DNA of 64,000 nucleotides from Nectonema munidae. Its lineage: Eukaryota > Nematomorpha > Nectonematoida > Nectonematidae. The position numbers were made by a program, and so were the translations under genes. Within the stretch, counting starts at the first letter, position 1. Every line of letters starts with the position of its first letter. Location: the NCBI GenBank assembly GCA_030549495.1, contig JAUIRK010001052.1:1550001-1614000 (forward strand). Reading direction: 5' to 3'. Under the pieces are notes generated by a model. The model was not told the origin of the DNA. It saw nothing but the letters and a program-made list of their open reading frames with translations, and did not search any database. Positions 11,750-23,689 of this stretch are shown piece after piece.

Positions 11750-12900
11750 GAAGATGTCATAATTAATCAATATCTATGCTGCAAACAGTTAGCCACAACT
11801 ACAAAAGGTCAAGATATTTTTGATACAATCACGATATGCCTCAAAAAATATGGCTTACCATGGGATTCATGCGTAGGAATATGTACCGATGGAGCTCCAT
11901 CAATGGTTGGTTCTGTTAAAGGTTTTGCAACTTTAGTGGAAAAACAGAATCCTAACATTGTGCGAACTCATTGTTTTTTACACAGAGAAGTTTTAATTTC
12001 AAATATAACACAAAATGAACTAAAGGTGGTATGGATCAAGTGATTGAAATGGTGAATTTCATAAAAACTCGGCCAATGAAATCCAGAATTTTTAAGTTGC
12101 TGTGTAAGGATATGGATTCTCAACATTTTCGTCTGCTATTGCACACAGAAGTAAGATGGCTGTCGAAAGGAAAGGTACAATCTCAGTAAATGAGCTTCAG
12201 AAAGAACTTTTTATTTTTTTTGAAAATGAAAAACTTGATAGATTTTGTAAATACCTTAAATGATTTATGGATGTCCAAAATAGAGTACTTAAGTGAAATA
12301 TTTGAACATCTTAATAGTCTGAACAGCAATATGCAAGGTAGAAATGAAAACATTCTTACAGCGACAGATAAATTAATTACTTTTAAGAAAAAAATTGAAA
12401 TATGGAAGAATAGAATGAAGGTAGACAATTTTGATATGTTTCCATCAGTTCGCAAAACCTGCTTAACCGAGATGGTTCCCATTATTAGTAAGCATTTTAC
12501 ATGTTTAGAAAATAAAATTAAAGAATATTTTCCTTCAATCAGCATTGAAAAATTTGATTCGATTCGCAATCCTTTCCTAGATTTATCGATTATCAATTTT
12601 TCCAATTTTGAGTTATGTGAAGAGGAAGAATTAGCAAGCCTTTCCAGTGATCGTGGACTCAAATTGAAGTACACACAACTGCCATTATAGACGCCTTTTG
12701 GATTTCTGTTAAGGAAGAGTATCCAACTCTATAAGTAAAAAAGCCATCAAAGTCTTATTCCAATTCTCAACTTCATACCTATGTGAGCTGGGATTTTCTT
12801 ACCTAAAGAACATCAAAAATAAAAAACGTGAAAGACTTAAAAACATTGAAGAAGAGTTAAGAGTATGTATCTCTCACATTCGTCCATGTATGGCAGCAGT
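11750..12900 (+). pseudogene. hAT transposase relic (ZBED5/SCAND3-like)
   Basis: Plus strand. Recognisable in order: TTKGQDIFDT (11800), GICTDGAPSMVGSVKGF with a catalytic Asp (11878-11930), THCFLHRE (11968), VNFIKTRPMKSRIFKLLC (12050), LLHTEVRWLSKGKV (12135-12175), a 166-residue open stretch with the helical middle domain (12190-12690), then LCELGFSYLKNIKNKKR (12780-12830) and LRVCISHIRP, the hAT dimerisation domain. At least one frameshift lies near 12180 and another after 12690. The N-terminal BED finger and first catalytic region are missing or unrecognisable before 11750, so the copy is 5' incomplete. Confidence 0.8.
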
Positions 12901-13130
12901 AGTCAAGAAGCACCAGGCACAACTGTCCCACTGACATTCACAATTATTATTCTATACCTGATACTGAATACAGGGTACGTTTTATTTGTGTGTAAAAAAT
13001 TTTCCTTATATGATCTCCTATATTTTTAATATTTTATTGCAAAAAGGCTTTATGAGTAGAAAATATTAATTTTTTGGATAGGTGTGGCGCTAAAATTTGA
13101 ATAGCTCAAAAGTGTGCCGCCATGTAAAAA

Positions 13131-13146
13131 AAGTTGGGAACCACTG
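13131..13146 (+). repeat. Right terminal inverted repeat of the hAT relic
   Basis: AAGTTGGGAACCACTG, the complement of the hAT terminus CAGTGGTTCCCAACTT, about 230 bp past the transposase end. The next 8 bp, GACTAGAC (13147-13154), would be one target duplication; I could not find the left partner. Confidence 0.6.
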
Positions 13147-13284
13147 GACTAGACAATTGGCTCAACAGTAAGATCTAATAGATCTTTTATACTTCATATA
13201 TTAAGGCCTAATTACTTAAGAACATTGAAACATTCAGAGTGCTAAAGTAAATTTTTATTTACTACAAATGTATCATTGACTGTG

Positions 13285-13610
13285 TATATCCCCTAAAAAA
13301 AGGCACGTAAAAATTTTAAAGTTGCCTATTTTTGTCTATTCAACACCTGAAAGAAATCAAAACAGAGCAATCTTATAGCATCCCAGAAACGATCACTCTT
13401 TATAATCAATACAAAAGTGGGCTCGATATAGCAAACAAAATGCTAAGATCTTACACTTGCTACAAACCAAATAGAAGATGGACTTACGCACTTTTTACGA
13501 ATTATTTAGACATAGTTAGTCATAATATTTGTGTTATTTCCAAACATATTTGTCGATTTTGTATCCTACTACAAAAGCTGGCGGAAGGAAATATTTTCTC
13601 AGAAATTTAT
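13285..13610 (+). pseudogene. piggyBac transposase C-terminal fragment
   Basis: Encodes PETITLYNQYKSGLDIANKM, then YKPNRRWTYALFTNYLDIVSHN, which is the third-Asp region of piggyBac (YN-tK-GVD--D, then R--RRW---lF---LD) with the first Gly-Val-Asp reading GLD. Only this C-terminal piece is present. It is too diverged from the copy at 16.5-18.8 kb to be a recent duplicate. Confidence 0.75.
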
Positions 13611-13619
13611 TTTTAAAAT

Positions 13620-16450
13620 TCTCTGAAACTTCCATGAGACTTAAGTCTTAAAATAATCAATTACTTAAAAATATCCTCAGCATTTTATCTTTTTATGGTT
13701 ATGAAAACCAGGTTGAGAATGAGCCCACGACAACTCAAAGGTTGAAAGTGAAGTAAAAAGCTCAACTTCTTACTTCAAAATAATTTTAGGGATATTTTTA
13801 TATTGTAATTCTAAAATGAGAGGAGTTAGAAAAGCTGATATATGCCATAAATAAATATATTTATACAGTTGCACACTTATATAAATTTATAACAAGCGCT
13901 TAATAATGCACCGCTTAACTGGCATTAGTTTGTCTACAGAAGTTTTTTGTTGTACCTGTTGAAAAATTCAAATGAATTCTAACGATACTTTTATTAATTA
14001 TATTTATTCTATTATTAATATATACTATATATATAGATGTATGAAATGATTGTGCACTTATATAATTGAAATTTGATAAAATATTTAAAAAAATGACTTT
14101 GATTTTCTTTTGTGTTTTTTCGAATTATTAGAATTGTTTGGAAAACTCTTTTTTTCAAACATATTCAAAAAGAAAAAATAGAAAATCAATTTTCAGAGAA
14201 AAAAATAGGAAAGTGGGAAAAATTGGTTATTTTTTTTTTAAATAATCTCACTCCTTCCTGAAAAATGCTTATGGATAAAAAATCACAGTTGTATAAATTT
14301 TTTTACATCAGAATAAATTTTATATCGTCTGATTGAAAATTACATATTGTCTTTGAGTAGGCTTATATTATTTTTTAATGGGTGAAAAACACTGGTGAAA
14401 ACCAAGGGTGGAGTAAAAAGCCATGGTCCATACTGCGAGGGTAAGATTAATCTGCAAAACAAGGAAGGCTTTGATAGGCGCATGAACAAAATTAGATTGG
14501 AGTATTAGTTTGAAAATAAATTAAGTACAAATTTAGGTATAGTTTGTTGACCTTGAGATATTCACATAATACCCTGCACCACTTCCAACTAATCCTATGA
14601 AAAAGCCCCCTTTTCTAAAGTTTTGATTTTTTTTCAGTGAAGGCAAAGAAATGGGATGGGCTCAAGTATTTTCCATAAGAGTTATCGTGACTAGTATTTA
14701 TTTTTCCATCTGATACTCTCATTAAGTTACCAACGCTTTGCCTCAGTTTTGACCGTTTAGTCCTCCTAAGCAAAGGCTTGATATATGCATATAAAACGGT
14801 TTCGATTTCATCTTATTTTCATTGTTTTTAATCGAGTTTTTATCGTTATGCAAGATTTGAAAAAGATTAAAAGCCCACAATTTAAATAGATACTATAAAT
14901 TATTTCTCCAAACAATTAAATAAGCTTATCTTGAATGAAGATTTCGACTTACAAAGAAATCAACAGATAAATTAATTTATAACGAAAAAGCTTTAACCTT
15001 AAATAGTGTTGCCCTTTCACAGCTACATTATCTCTTCTTTCGCATGAGTGATAAAAACAAGCTTCTACAATGAAGAAATTTGAAAGAAGTTTTTAAAGTA
15101 GTATTGATCACATTTAAGAATGAGTAAAAGGCATTTAGTTGTTCACAGTAACATATTGAGTAGATAAAAAAATTGTAAGTATTGGTGCCTCATTTATAAT
15201 TTATTTTTGCAAGATATCGTCATCAGATGGCTTGCTGGCGAAACCGTAAAGTTTTGATTCACGGGACCTTAATACATTTTTCTATCGTAACTGCTTAAGT
15301 CAAAATTTTTGAGCCCTTGAAAAAGTTTGAATTAAATGAATATATCTAGAAGAGATAAAAATACCTTATAGGGAAGACAATACGGAGTAAAAACCATAAT
15401 GTCACCTTGTCCCAGAACCAACTCGCCCAATTGTTAATTATACAAAATCGTAAAAATCGTATTTTGAATTGAATCCATTCACATCACCAATTTCCCAAGT
15501 TGCATACAGTTATTAAAATCCCCTCACTCTGAGAGAAAGCATTTCCTCCTATGGAGAAAGAAAGAATTTAGCCAACATAGATTACGAGATTTCGCCGACA
15601 ACCAAGACGAGATTTCGTCTATAAATTTAAAACTTAAGATTTTCATAATTTTATTTATATTTATATTTCGAATAAAGCCTTTTGGCTCTCCATAAAAATC
15701 CATTCTTGTTCTCGTGTTCCCATCCACGAAAGCATTGTTGTGCATGAATGCTTATTATCTATTCTAGAATATCACTCGTAATATACAAGTTTTATTAACA
15801 TATGTAAACTTTCTGACTTGAAGTACAACTTTTTCTTCAGAAAATTAGAAAAAGATTTGATTGAACCAGAGTAGAACCGTGTGTATCCCGATTTTCGCGT
15901 ATCCTAACAATCAACATTTTCACCAAACCAAATCTCACGTAATCGAAATGTCAAACTTGATCCTTCTTTTGTCAACTTTTTCTTGAAATTTCTGTTAAAT
16001 CTCAAACAAAAATGACTTTAGAAAGTGTCTCGCACCTTCTAATAAAAAATATCACCCAGGTTTTAATTAGACTCTTGATAAGCTCCAGCGACACAACTTT
16101 TAGCTTTTTCATGTAACAACACTTGCGTGTTTGAACGAATAAGCTTATTATGATAAGCCTGATTGCACTATATATATTGATATGCTCAAAAATTAGAGGC
16201 TCCTATATCGCCTTCTCGCCATCAACTGCTCTCCAGGACAGGGACATCTTTCATAGAGATGGCATATAACATTTTTTATCCCCTAAGAATAAGTCATTTA
16301 TCTGTAAATCTAAAAAAAGGACACTTGTTTTTAAAAATTGAAAACATAACATTTTCAAATATTCAAATTTTAGTATGTTCTTTTTATTCAAGAAATAAGA
16401 GTCCTAAAAGAAGCTAGCTTATAAGAAGGGAATATGTAGCACTTTCAAAT
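13620..16450. other. Long gene-free AT-rich stretch
   Basis: No coding, repeat or RNA feature that I can support. A 73-codon open frame at 15524-15745 (minus) has no recognisable features. Confidence 0.5.
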
Positions 16451-16912
16451 ATTTAACACTAAAATGACATTGCGGTCAAAATGACCTCATTTTAAACTTT
16501 ATAACCTCTATGTTTTTAAAATTTTCAAAATATTTAAACAATTTTCATTGATCTTGTTCCACTTAATTAACTCTTTTTCTAAAGTAAAAAATTAAAAAGT
16601 TACGATTCTTTATTTTGAAGAAAAAGTAAAAAATACCTCAAGTGACATTGATGTCAATTTGACCGCACAGTGATAAACATGTGCTACACAATGTATTTTT
16701 GCTACTTGAAAACAATAATTGGAAAAGAGAACCCAAATATATATAATTATAAAATATTGTATGGTGTTGTAAAGTTGACACACTTGGCACGTTGATATAA
16801 AAAAGCATAAATCACTTTATTTGACACATTTATTTTTTCAAATAAATGAAAGATCACAAGAAGAGCTGCCAAGTTTGTTTTGATATGCAATAGTGCAGCT
16901 TTATTTATTATT

Positions 16913-16955
16913 TTCCTTCTTTCTTTCTTTCTTTCTTTCTCTTTCTTTTCTTTCT
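16913..16955. repeat. (TTCT)n microsatellite
   Basis: About ten TTCT units with a few interruptions, inside the piggyBac 5' region, 60 bp before the transposase start. Confidence 0.9.
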
Positions 16956-17014
16956 GTTCACTAACGATTTTTGACAGTCTTTATTTCCTGTTGTAGTTTA
17001 CTTTAGCTTTTCTT

Positions 17015-18673
17015 ATGGATAAACCAACTCGTGATGCAGCAGCAAAAGTCTCAATTTATATGAAAGATATGTTTGATAATGTCTCTGGTAGTGATGATGA
17101 ACTATTATGCTATGAGTCTGAATCTGAAAGTTTTTTTCACGATGATGAAGGAAGTCAAAACTCTAACTTTGATCAAACAAGTGCTCCTTATGAAACTAGA
17201 ACTGAGGATGATTGCACGGTTCTAGCTAAAGATGGGACTGAATGGAATAAAATTAGTGTTGTAAGAGGAAGAACTTTGTCTCAGAATATTTTCAAAGTTA
17301 AACCTGGTCCTACTTGTTATTCTTTTCGTGAAATAGAGGATAATGCAACGTCGGCATTCAGGTGCATTTTTGACGAAAGAATTTTACGTACATTCAAAAA
17401 TGTACAATTGAAGAAGGAAATAGAGAGGAAAGTGGATGGAATCTTTCAATTAGAGATTTAGAATTTTTTTTAACCTTGTGCATGCTTAGAGGAGTTGTTG
17501 GAGCAAGAAAACTCCCACTAAGAAGTTTATGGTCAAAAAAATGGGGAATACAATTTTTCAATGATAACATTCAAAGAGAAAGATTTGAAGAAGTACTAAA
17601 TTTTTTACGATTTTATCTTAAAACTCAAAGAAGATTTCGCTTAAAAGAAGATAAGTTTGCGATGATTTCTGAAGTTTGGTCAATATTTTTGGAAAATAGC
17701 GGAGGTGTTATGTTCCTTTTTCCGAACTCACTATAGATGAGCAACTATTGCCAACAAAAGCAAGATGTCCATTCACACAGTATTTACCTAGCAAACCAGA
17801 CAAATATGGAATAAAGTTCTGGCTGATGTAAAGTCAAAATATTTGTGTTCTGGTTTTCCATATTTTGGGAAAGATGAAGAGAGGGACCATTGTCCTCTTG
17901 GTGAATATGTAGTGAAAAAGTTAGTCAAGCAAGCTATGGTTACTAAAAAAGGTTACAACATTACTTGCGACAACTTTTTCACATCAAAAAAATTAGTCTC
18001 TGACTTAATTTTAGAAAACATAAGCTTTGTAGTTACTTTACGTCATAATAGAAAAGAAGTTCCGATTGAAGTGGAAAAAATGTATACCAAGAAGGTTCCA
18101 GTTTTTACTTCAAACATTTACTTCACTAATAACATGTCTTTGACAGCATACAAAGCAAAGAGTAAGAAAGTTGTTTTAATGTTAAGCAGTCTTCACAATG
18201 ATTACGTTTCTGTTAACAATGAAGTAAAAAAGAAACCAGAAACTGTTACTTACTACAATTCTACAAAATTTGGAGTAGATATTATTGATCAAATGTGTTG
18301 TATGTACTCGACTAAAGTAAAGACAAAGAGGTGGCCTTTGGCTCTATTTTTCAATATTTTAGACCTTGCTTTAAACTCTTGGATTTTATACAAACTAGTA
18401 AATAGTTCTGAAATGTCTCGTCGGGAATACATCTTGAAGTTAGTTGAAGAACTCTGTGATACTTCTTATAATCCTTTGGAATCTCAAAAGCGTAAAAAAA
18501 TAAATAGACGAGAATCAGAAACAAGAGAAGAATGCTCAAATAAAGCTACACGTAAGACTTGTTTTATATATAGATGTCGAATCAAAGCTTCAAAAAATTG
18601 CGATGAATGCAAACACCCAGTTTGCGGAAAGTGCTCAGCTAAAACAATTACGTTTTGTAAAAATTGTACATAA
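17015..18673 (+). pseudogene. piggyBac transposase, all three catalytic Asp present, three frameshifts
   Basis: Starts MDKPTRDAAAK with an acidic N-terminal region (17015-17300). Then LEFFLTLCMLRGVVGARK (17455-17515), ERFEEVLNFLRF, TIDEQLLPTKARCPF with the first catalytic Asp (17736), ITCDNFFTSKKL with the second (near 17970), and FGVDIIDQM with the third (near 18278), followed by KTKRWPLALFFNILDLALN. A C-terminal RING-like cysteine-rich domain (18560-18670) has at least nine Cys. Frame changes lie near 17435, 17700 and 17828; otherwise the sense is well kept. The protein would be about 550 residues, normal for the family. The copy is young but not functional as it stands. Confidence 0.9.
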
Positions 18674-18795
18674 TTCTTTTTTTATGCTACTTTTTCAAAT
18701 AAATTTTTAATAAACGCAAATATCTTTACATATTTTCCATGTGCAGTATTATTTTCCATACTGCGGTCAAATTGACCGCATCGTCATTCTGTTAA

Positions 18796-19085
18796 CTGTG
18801 TTATCAACGAATTTTTGATTTGGAAGAAGCACAATGCGAACTCACAACACTATAGTGAAGAAAAGCTGGAAATCAATCTTCGTGTATGTTAAAAAACGAA
18901 GTTATTCTGCTATTTTTTCGAAATTGCAATGTGATATTGTCTCTTGTCAAAAAGAGATTTCAATATAATATCTTCATCCATTTGAATAAGCTCTATTTAT
19001 AGTCCACGTGGGGCCTCTGATACAGGAACTAATTAAACACAATTCCATATTGAAACACAATTTGAAACATAGTTGAACACAGTTT

Positions 19086-19119
<34 letters not shown>

Positions 19120-20331
19120 AAGGCTGGTAAATGCGATTGGTCAGAATGTCTCATGCGTCTTGGATCCTAGGAGTTGATGCATACTTAAAAAATTTTTAAT
19201 TGTTGTTTAACCAATAACTGAGTTAACAGCCCTTGCTTTATTCTTCATTGAAGAATGCTTGGATTGTGGATGTAAGGAGTTGAAATTGACCTATACGAGC
19301 TGCATAACGCGAACACCACACAAGTTCACCAAGCTTACCTTCCTAGCAACGGCATTATATTTCAAACATTTGAAGTATCTCAAAAGAGATTAGATTAAAA
19401 TACATTGCATGGAATAGAATCAATAATACATCATAATTATATTATGCTATCAAAAAGGAGGGCTATTGTTGCGCGATGCCTCAAAACTCCACTTACACTT
19501 CTGAAAAACGGTATAAACCAAATTAAAAATTGTTAAATATTGCATATATTTGTATATTTTGAATTGGAAAACAAGTTATTCACAATATTTTTCTAAGAAT
19601 ATTATAATTTTTAAGAAAGATTTTTAAAGTTTGTTTGAAAAGATTCTTTACGTGTATCAAAATGCTACGAGTTCAAGACATTTCATATCTTAATTGGCTA
19701 TTTAGTAGCCAAAAGTAAAAAAAACTCGGTAAGAAATGTCCCTCACCAAATGCTACATATCCCATTGCTTATAGATCTACACAAATCAATTTGCTTATTG
19801 GTTGGGGGTTCAGGGAAAGAATACTCCTACATAAATAGACAAATCGATAAGTAGTCACTAGAGTTTTATATTTTATAGCTTTTTTTCTAATAAATTTATT
19901 CAATTTATTTTCTATTTCTTTAAATTAATTATGTTTGGCTTTATCCTTCAATAAGATTATTATTTTTTCAAAAGGTTCACGACTTATCTTTATAATTGGA
20001 CGTGGTTTGCGTATCCATGCACAAGATTAACAGGTATTGAAAAAAGTGTTAACTTTTTAGTTAAATCCTCTTGAATTCACATTTTATTTGCGTGAATCCT
20101 TCATTATATTTATGATTTTTGAATCCTAAGATTTATTTATTATTATTTTTCATTATTAAAATCAGTTAGTTTGTTTATTAGTTAGTTTTAATGACTAACT
20201 AGTTGGTGTTTTTTCACAGAAACGACGTAACAAAAATCAGTTTAGATAAACTTCATGAAAAATTAGCAATATCTAACTAATTAAAAATCTCTAATTTGCT
20301 GAAACCTTCTCCAATAAATGTCTATATTCAA
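18796..20331. other. Gene-free stretch with a (TA)n run
   Basis: A pure TA run of about 13 units lies near 19090-19118. Nothing else is recognised. Confidence 0.6.
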
Positions 20332-20339
20332 CTTGTACA

Positions 20340-21121
20340 TATAGGATTGGATCAAATACATTAGTATTTGTATTTGAATTATATTTAAATACAAATTTAA
20401 TGTTTTAGTATTTGTAATGGTATTTTTGGGATATAGAACAAAAGTATTTGTATTTGTATATGTATTTTTGAAATTTGAAACAAAAATATTTGAAATTGAA
20501 AAATTTTGATATTTCGAAAGAAAGGAGAACGATGATTTCAAGTATATCAAATCATACATGAGTATTAACACTTTGCCTGCCATCAGGGCCGGCTCTAGTG
20601 TTCGTGGGGCCCTATGCAAAATAGATTGCGCGGGGCCCAGTGTGGGTAGGAAAAAATATTAAAAGTGAGAAATAAGATTTTGAAAAAAAGAAAAGGGATT
20701 TGTTTTATTACTTTTTCATTAACACAAAATAACGATCAAAGTAACTTTACTTTGCGAACCTTGCATTTTTCGAAATCATACAATATATCATCAAAATGAA
20801 AAATGAGTGTTTATCAAGGCTAGTAATATTTAAACATCTGGGAGAGCACAACTAGCTCCGAAAACTTTCCGATCATTAATGATGATAAAATGTAATTATG
20901 AATTATGATATGTAAAACTTGAAAAAAGTAAAAGTAATATTATTTATTTAATTTGGAATCTGAAATAAAAGTATTTACTTTATTATTATTATATCATTTA
21001 AAAAGTATAATATTGTGCTTTAGGCAATTTTGAAGAAAATTATTTGTATTTTTTGAATCCCAAACAAAATCATTTTTATTTGTATTTGACTTTTAGAAAA
21101 TATGTATTTGATCCAAGCCTA
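20340..21121. mobile_element. MITE with TATTTG-rich arms, carrying a nested hAT MITE
   Basis: Ends TATAGGATTGGATCAAATAC (left) and, inverted, TAGGCTTGGATCAAATAC (right), followed inward by A/T-rich arms built from TATTTG and ATTTGAA words. Flanks CTTGTACA (20332-20339) and CTTGTGCA (21122-21129) look like an 8-bp target duplication with one change, as hAT-type elements make. There is no coding capacity. The element is interrupted by the hAT MITE starting at 20584. Confidence 0.65.
20584..20815. mobile_element. hAT-type MITE, copy 1 (right end not found)
   Basis: Starts CAGGGCCGGCTCTAGTG, a classic hAT MITE terminus, and stays close to the copy at 22468 for about 230 bp, including TGGGGCC, ATTGCG and AATATATCATCAAAATG words. 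The terminal right repeat is absent after 20815, so the copy is truncated or belongs to a longer family form. It lies inside another MITE. Confidence 0.7.
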
Positions 21122-21129
21122 CTTGTGCA

Positions 21130-22459
21130 CAGATAGCGCAACATTGCTGTTGGACGTTGTAATAACTATTTACATAATCCTAAATTTGCTTGAAAAATTG
21201 CATGTCTTTTATAAGTGAGATCGTTTTATAGTCAGGTATTTACGGTGATTAATTTCTACTGATTTATTTAAATCGTTAAAAATCATGTAAATAATTACTA
21301 GACTTGACTCGAAGCCAAACTCTTAACAATGATAGTTAATGATGAATTGCTACTTGTTTCCATGTTTTGAAATATGAATAACGAGGTTATGTATATGAAT
21401 TATAGGATCAAGATCAATCTTTTTGATTAGTCGTTAAATCCTTATGAATGCATTTATCATTTGAGAAAACAGTTTTAACAACACAAGACTAATCACTCTT
21501 CCAACCATTAATTTTGTTGGTAATCTTCATAACGAATTACTTTTATTTTGAAGAATACACGACATAATCATCCAGCCTCTGCTTCTCTCTCATTAGCTTC
21601 CATTATTTCTCCTAACACAATCATTTCGATGAAAAAGGTGACGATTTCTCCAAACACTCGTATTCCTATTTACTTTTTGTAAGCGCAAGATTTATTTAGC
21701 ATTAGATATCATCCAAACCTTTTGTCTGCATTGTGAGACTCATTTTTGCAAGACCAGGGAGGTGGTTCTTAATTTTCACTATGAACATCTAATTAGGGAT
21801 GTGAAAATAGGAGGAATATCAAATGACATAGTTTGGCGCGGATGCCTTTGGACGCAGAATCTTTTTTTTTGGCCCAGTACTAGTTAATAAGTCAGTTAGT
21901 TTGTTTGTTTTTACTTAGTTAGTTTGTTTCAATTTTAATATTTGTAGTCACTGCATAAAATAAACTACCAAAAACATTTTTATAAAATGTAGCATTCATT
22001 TGTAAGCTTTAGTATTAGAAAGATACCGTGCCAAAAATTCTTACGTGAAAAATGTTCTGCGCCAACCATTTCTAAACCCTCATTTCATTGATGCTGCTCA
22101 TTTTGTAAGGGCGTCGCTTCATGGCTTCTTTAACCAAAATTTCCATGGTTGATTATTGATATTTGTGATTGAATTTAAAGGCATTTAAAGTAAAGTAACG
22201 AAAGTTTATTGTTTCGTTAACTATTTATGAGATTAACTTAAAAGCTAAACTTCGTTAATTAACGACCGATTAATGTTTTTATGTCCAGCTCTGTATAAAT
22301 CCAATATCCCATCTACTAATTAGCCTTTTGACGATGGGGTGACAAAAAGATTATAGAGTTTTAGCAAATTTTACTATTGCTTAGCCTTAGGCAATGTGGA
22401 ATTCTTATATGGTCACTTGTTAAAAAGTTTTAAATGAATTGCCGGAATTTCGGTATAAC
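21130..22459. other. Gene-free AT-rich stretch
   Basis: No supported feature. Scattered AGTTAGTTTG words recur here and near 20.2 kb and 28.3 kb without forming an array. Confidence 0.5.
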
Positions 22460-22467
22460 ATCGTGCG

Positions 22468-22727
22468 CAGAGTCGGCCCTAGTGTTCGCGGGGTCCTATG
22501 CAAAATGGATTGCGTGGGGCCCAGTGTGGGTAGGGAAAAAAATTAAAAGTGAGAAATAAGATTTTGAAAAAAAGAAAAGAGATTTGTTTTATTACTTTAT
22601 CATTAACTAACTTTATTTTGCGAACCTTGCGTTTAGCAAAATCATACAATATATCATCAAAATGAAAAATGAGAAGCGCGGGGCCCACTCCGGCCGCATA
22701 GGTTGCAGTGGCCTAAAGCCTGCCCTG
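22468..22727. mobile_element. hAT-type MITE, copy 2, with perfect 8-bp duplication
   Basis: A 260-bp non-autonomous element. The left end is CAGAGTCGGCCCTAGTG and the right end, inverted, CAGGGCAGGCTTTAGG. Target duplications ATCGTGCG at 22460-22467 and 22728-22735 are identical. Much GC-richer at its ends than its surroundings. Same family as 20584-20815. Confidence 0.9.
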
Positions 22728-22735
22728 ATCGTGCG

Positions 22736-23689
22736 ACATACACCGAAATCGCACTTGAAGTCATCAGCATGAGATTCTAATTCAATTTGTATAGAATTAC
22801 GTCGTTTTATTCGTCAAACTGTGACTGAGCTGTATATAACTAATTGCATTTTCATTTATCAGCTTTATGATTATAAATTTATACAACGAAACATTTGTGA
22901 ATTTAGCATGCACAAATATGTTAAATTCAATCTACCATTCACCATCATTCTATGATCTATCAGTGACTTTTTGTGTTAATAACATTCTAATGATTGATTA
23001 TATGTTTCAATAAATTGTGTTATGAACGTTCAATCCTCTTTTGTTTTGCACAAGTCTCCATCCGTTCTTTTCCTTTCACTATAAAAATTTTATTCGTTCT
23101 CTCATGTAATAAACTGTTTTCGTAAGTTATACTTATTTGGTATCGATATTTTCGTCAAAACTTTGTAAAACACCGAAACTCTTTGATTTCAAAGCATGAC
23201 AAGAAATAACTTGGAATTTTTGTGCAAGTAGCTGTAACCTATATTATGGCTAACTGTTGTCTAGTCTGTCATAGCAATCGCTGTTCGTTATAACATCGCT
23301 GTATAATTGATTGATCTCATATGCGACATTATATCGAATTCAGAATGAATCCTAACATTTTAAAGTTGAGTCTTCAAAGTTCATTCCAAAAAATTTATTT
23401 AGAAGAATATTATACTCCACAAATCTTTATAATATATTTATGATTTTTGATTAAAGGTATATTATTTTACTGTAAAAATTAGAACTTTAATAGACAATAT
23501 TTTTATACCAATAAACTAATCAATTTATAAATCTTTTATCTTCCCTATATCTTAATATTATTTTATTTTCTTTGAACATAGAGGAATCATGCTAATCTTT
23601 TCGTTTTTCGAAATTATTTAAAAAAATAAATTCGTTGAAAAAATAGCTAGATTTCATTGGTTTAACTTTACAAATCTTGATCTTTTACA
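22736..23689. other. Gene-free AT-rich stretch
   Basis: Nothing recognised. Confidence 0.5.

Larger units (their letters stand above)
16457..18791 (+). mobile_element. Near-complete piggyBac element with TTAA duplications
   Basis: A 2335-bp element flanked by TTAA at 16453-16456 and 18792-18795. The left end reads CACTAAAATGACATTGCGGTC and the right end, inverted, CAGAATGACGATGCGGTC, matching apart from a 2-bp gap and two changes. Next to each end is a palindrome: TGCGGTCAAATTGACCGCA (perfect, 18761-18780 region) and a weaker version on the left. A related motif, TGATGTCAATTTGACCGC, sits inside at about 16648 as a subterminal repeat. The size and TTAA target are typical of piggyBac. A (TTCT)n microsatellite lies in the 5' region. 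Confidence 0.9.

Noticed and set aside
12183-12674. 163-codon open frame on the minus strand
   Set aside because: It is the antisense shadow of the hAT transposase middle domain on the plus strand.
15524-15745. 73-codon open frame on the minus strand
   Set aside because: No recognisable domain, flanking exons or repeat structure; length is within chance.
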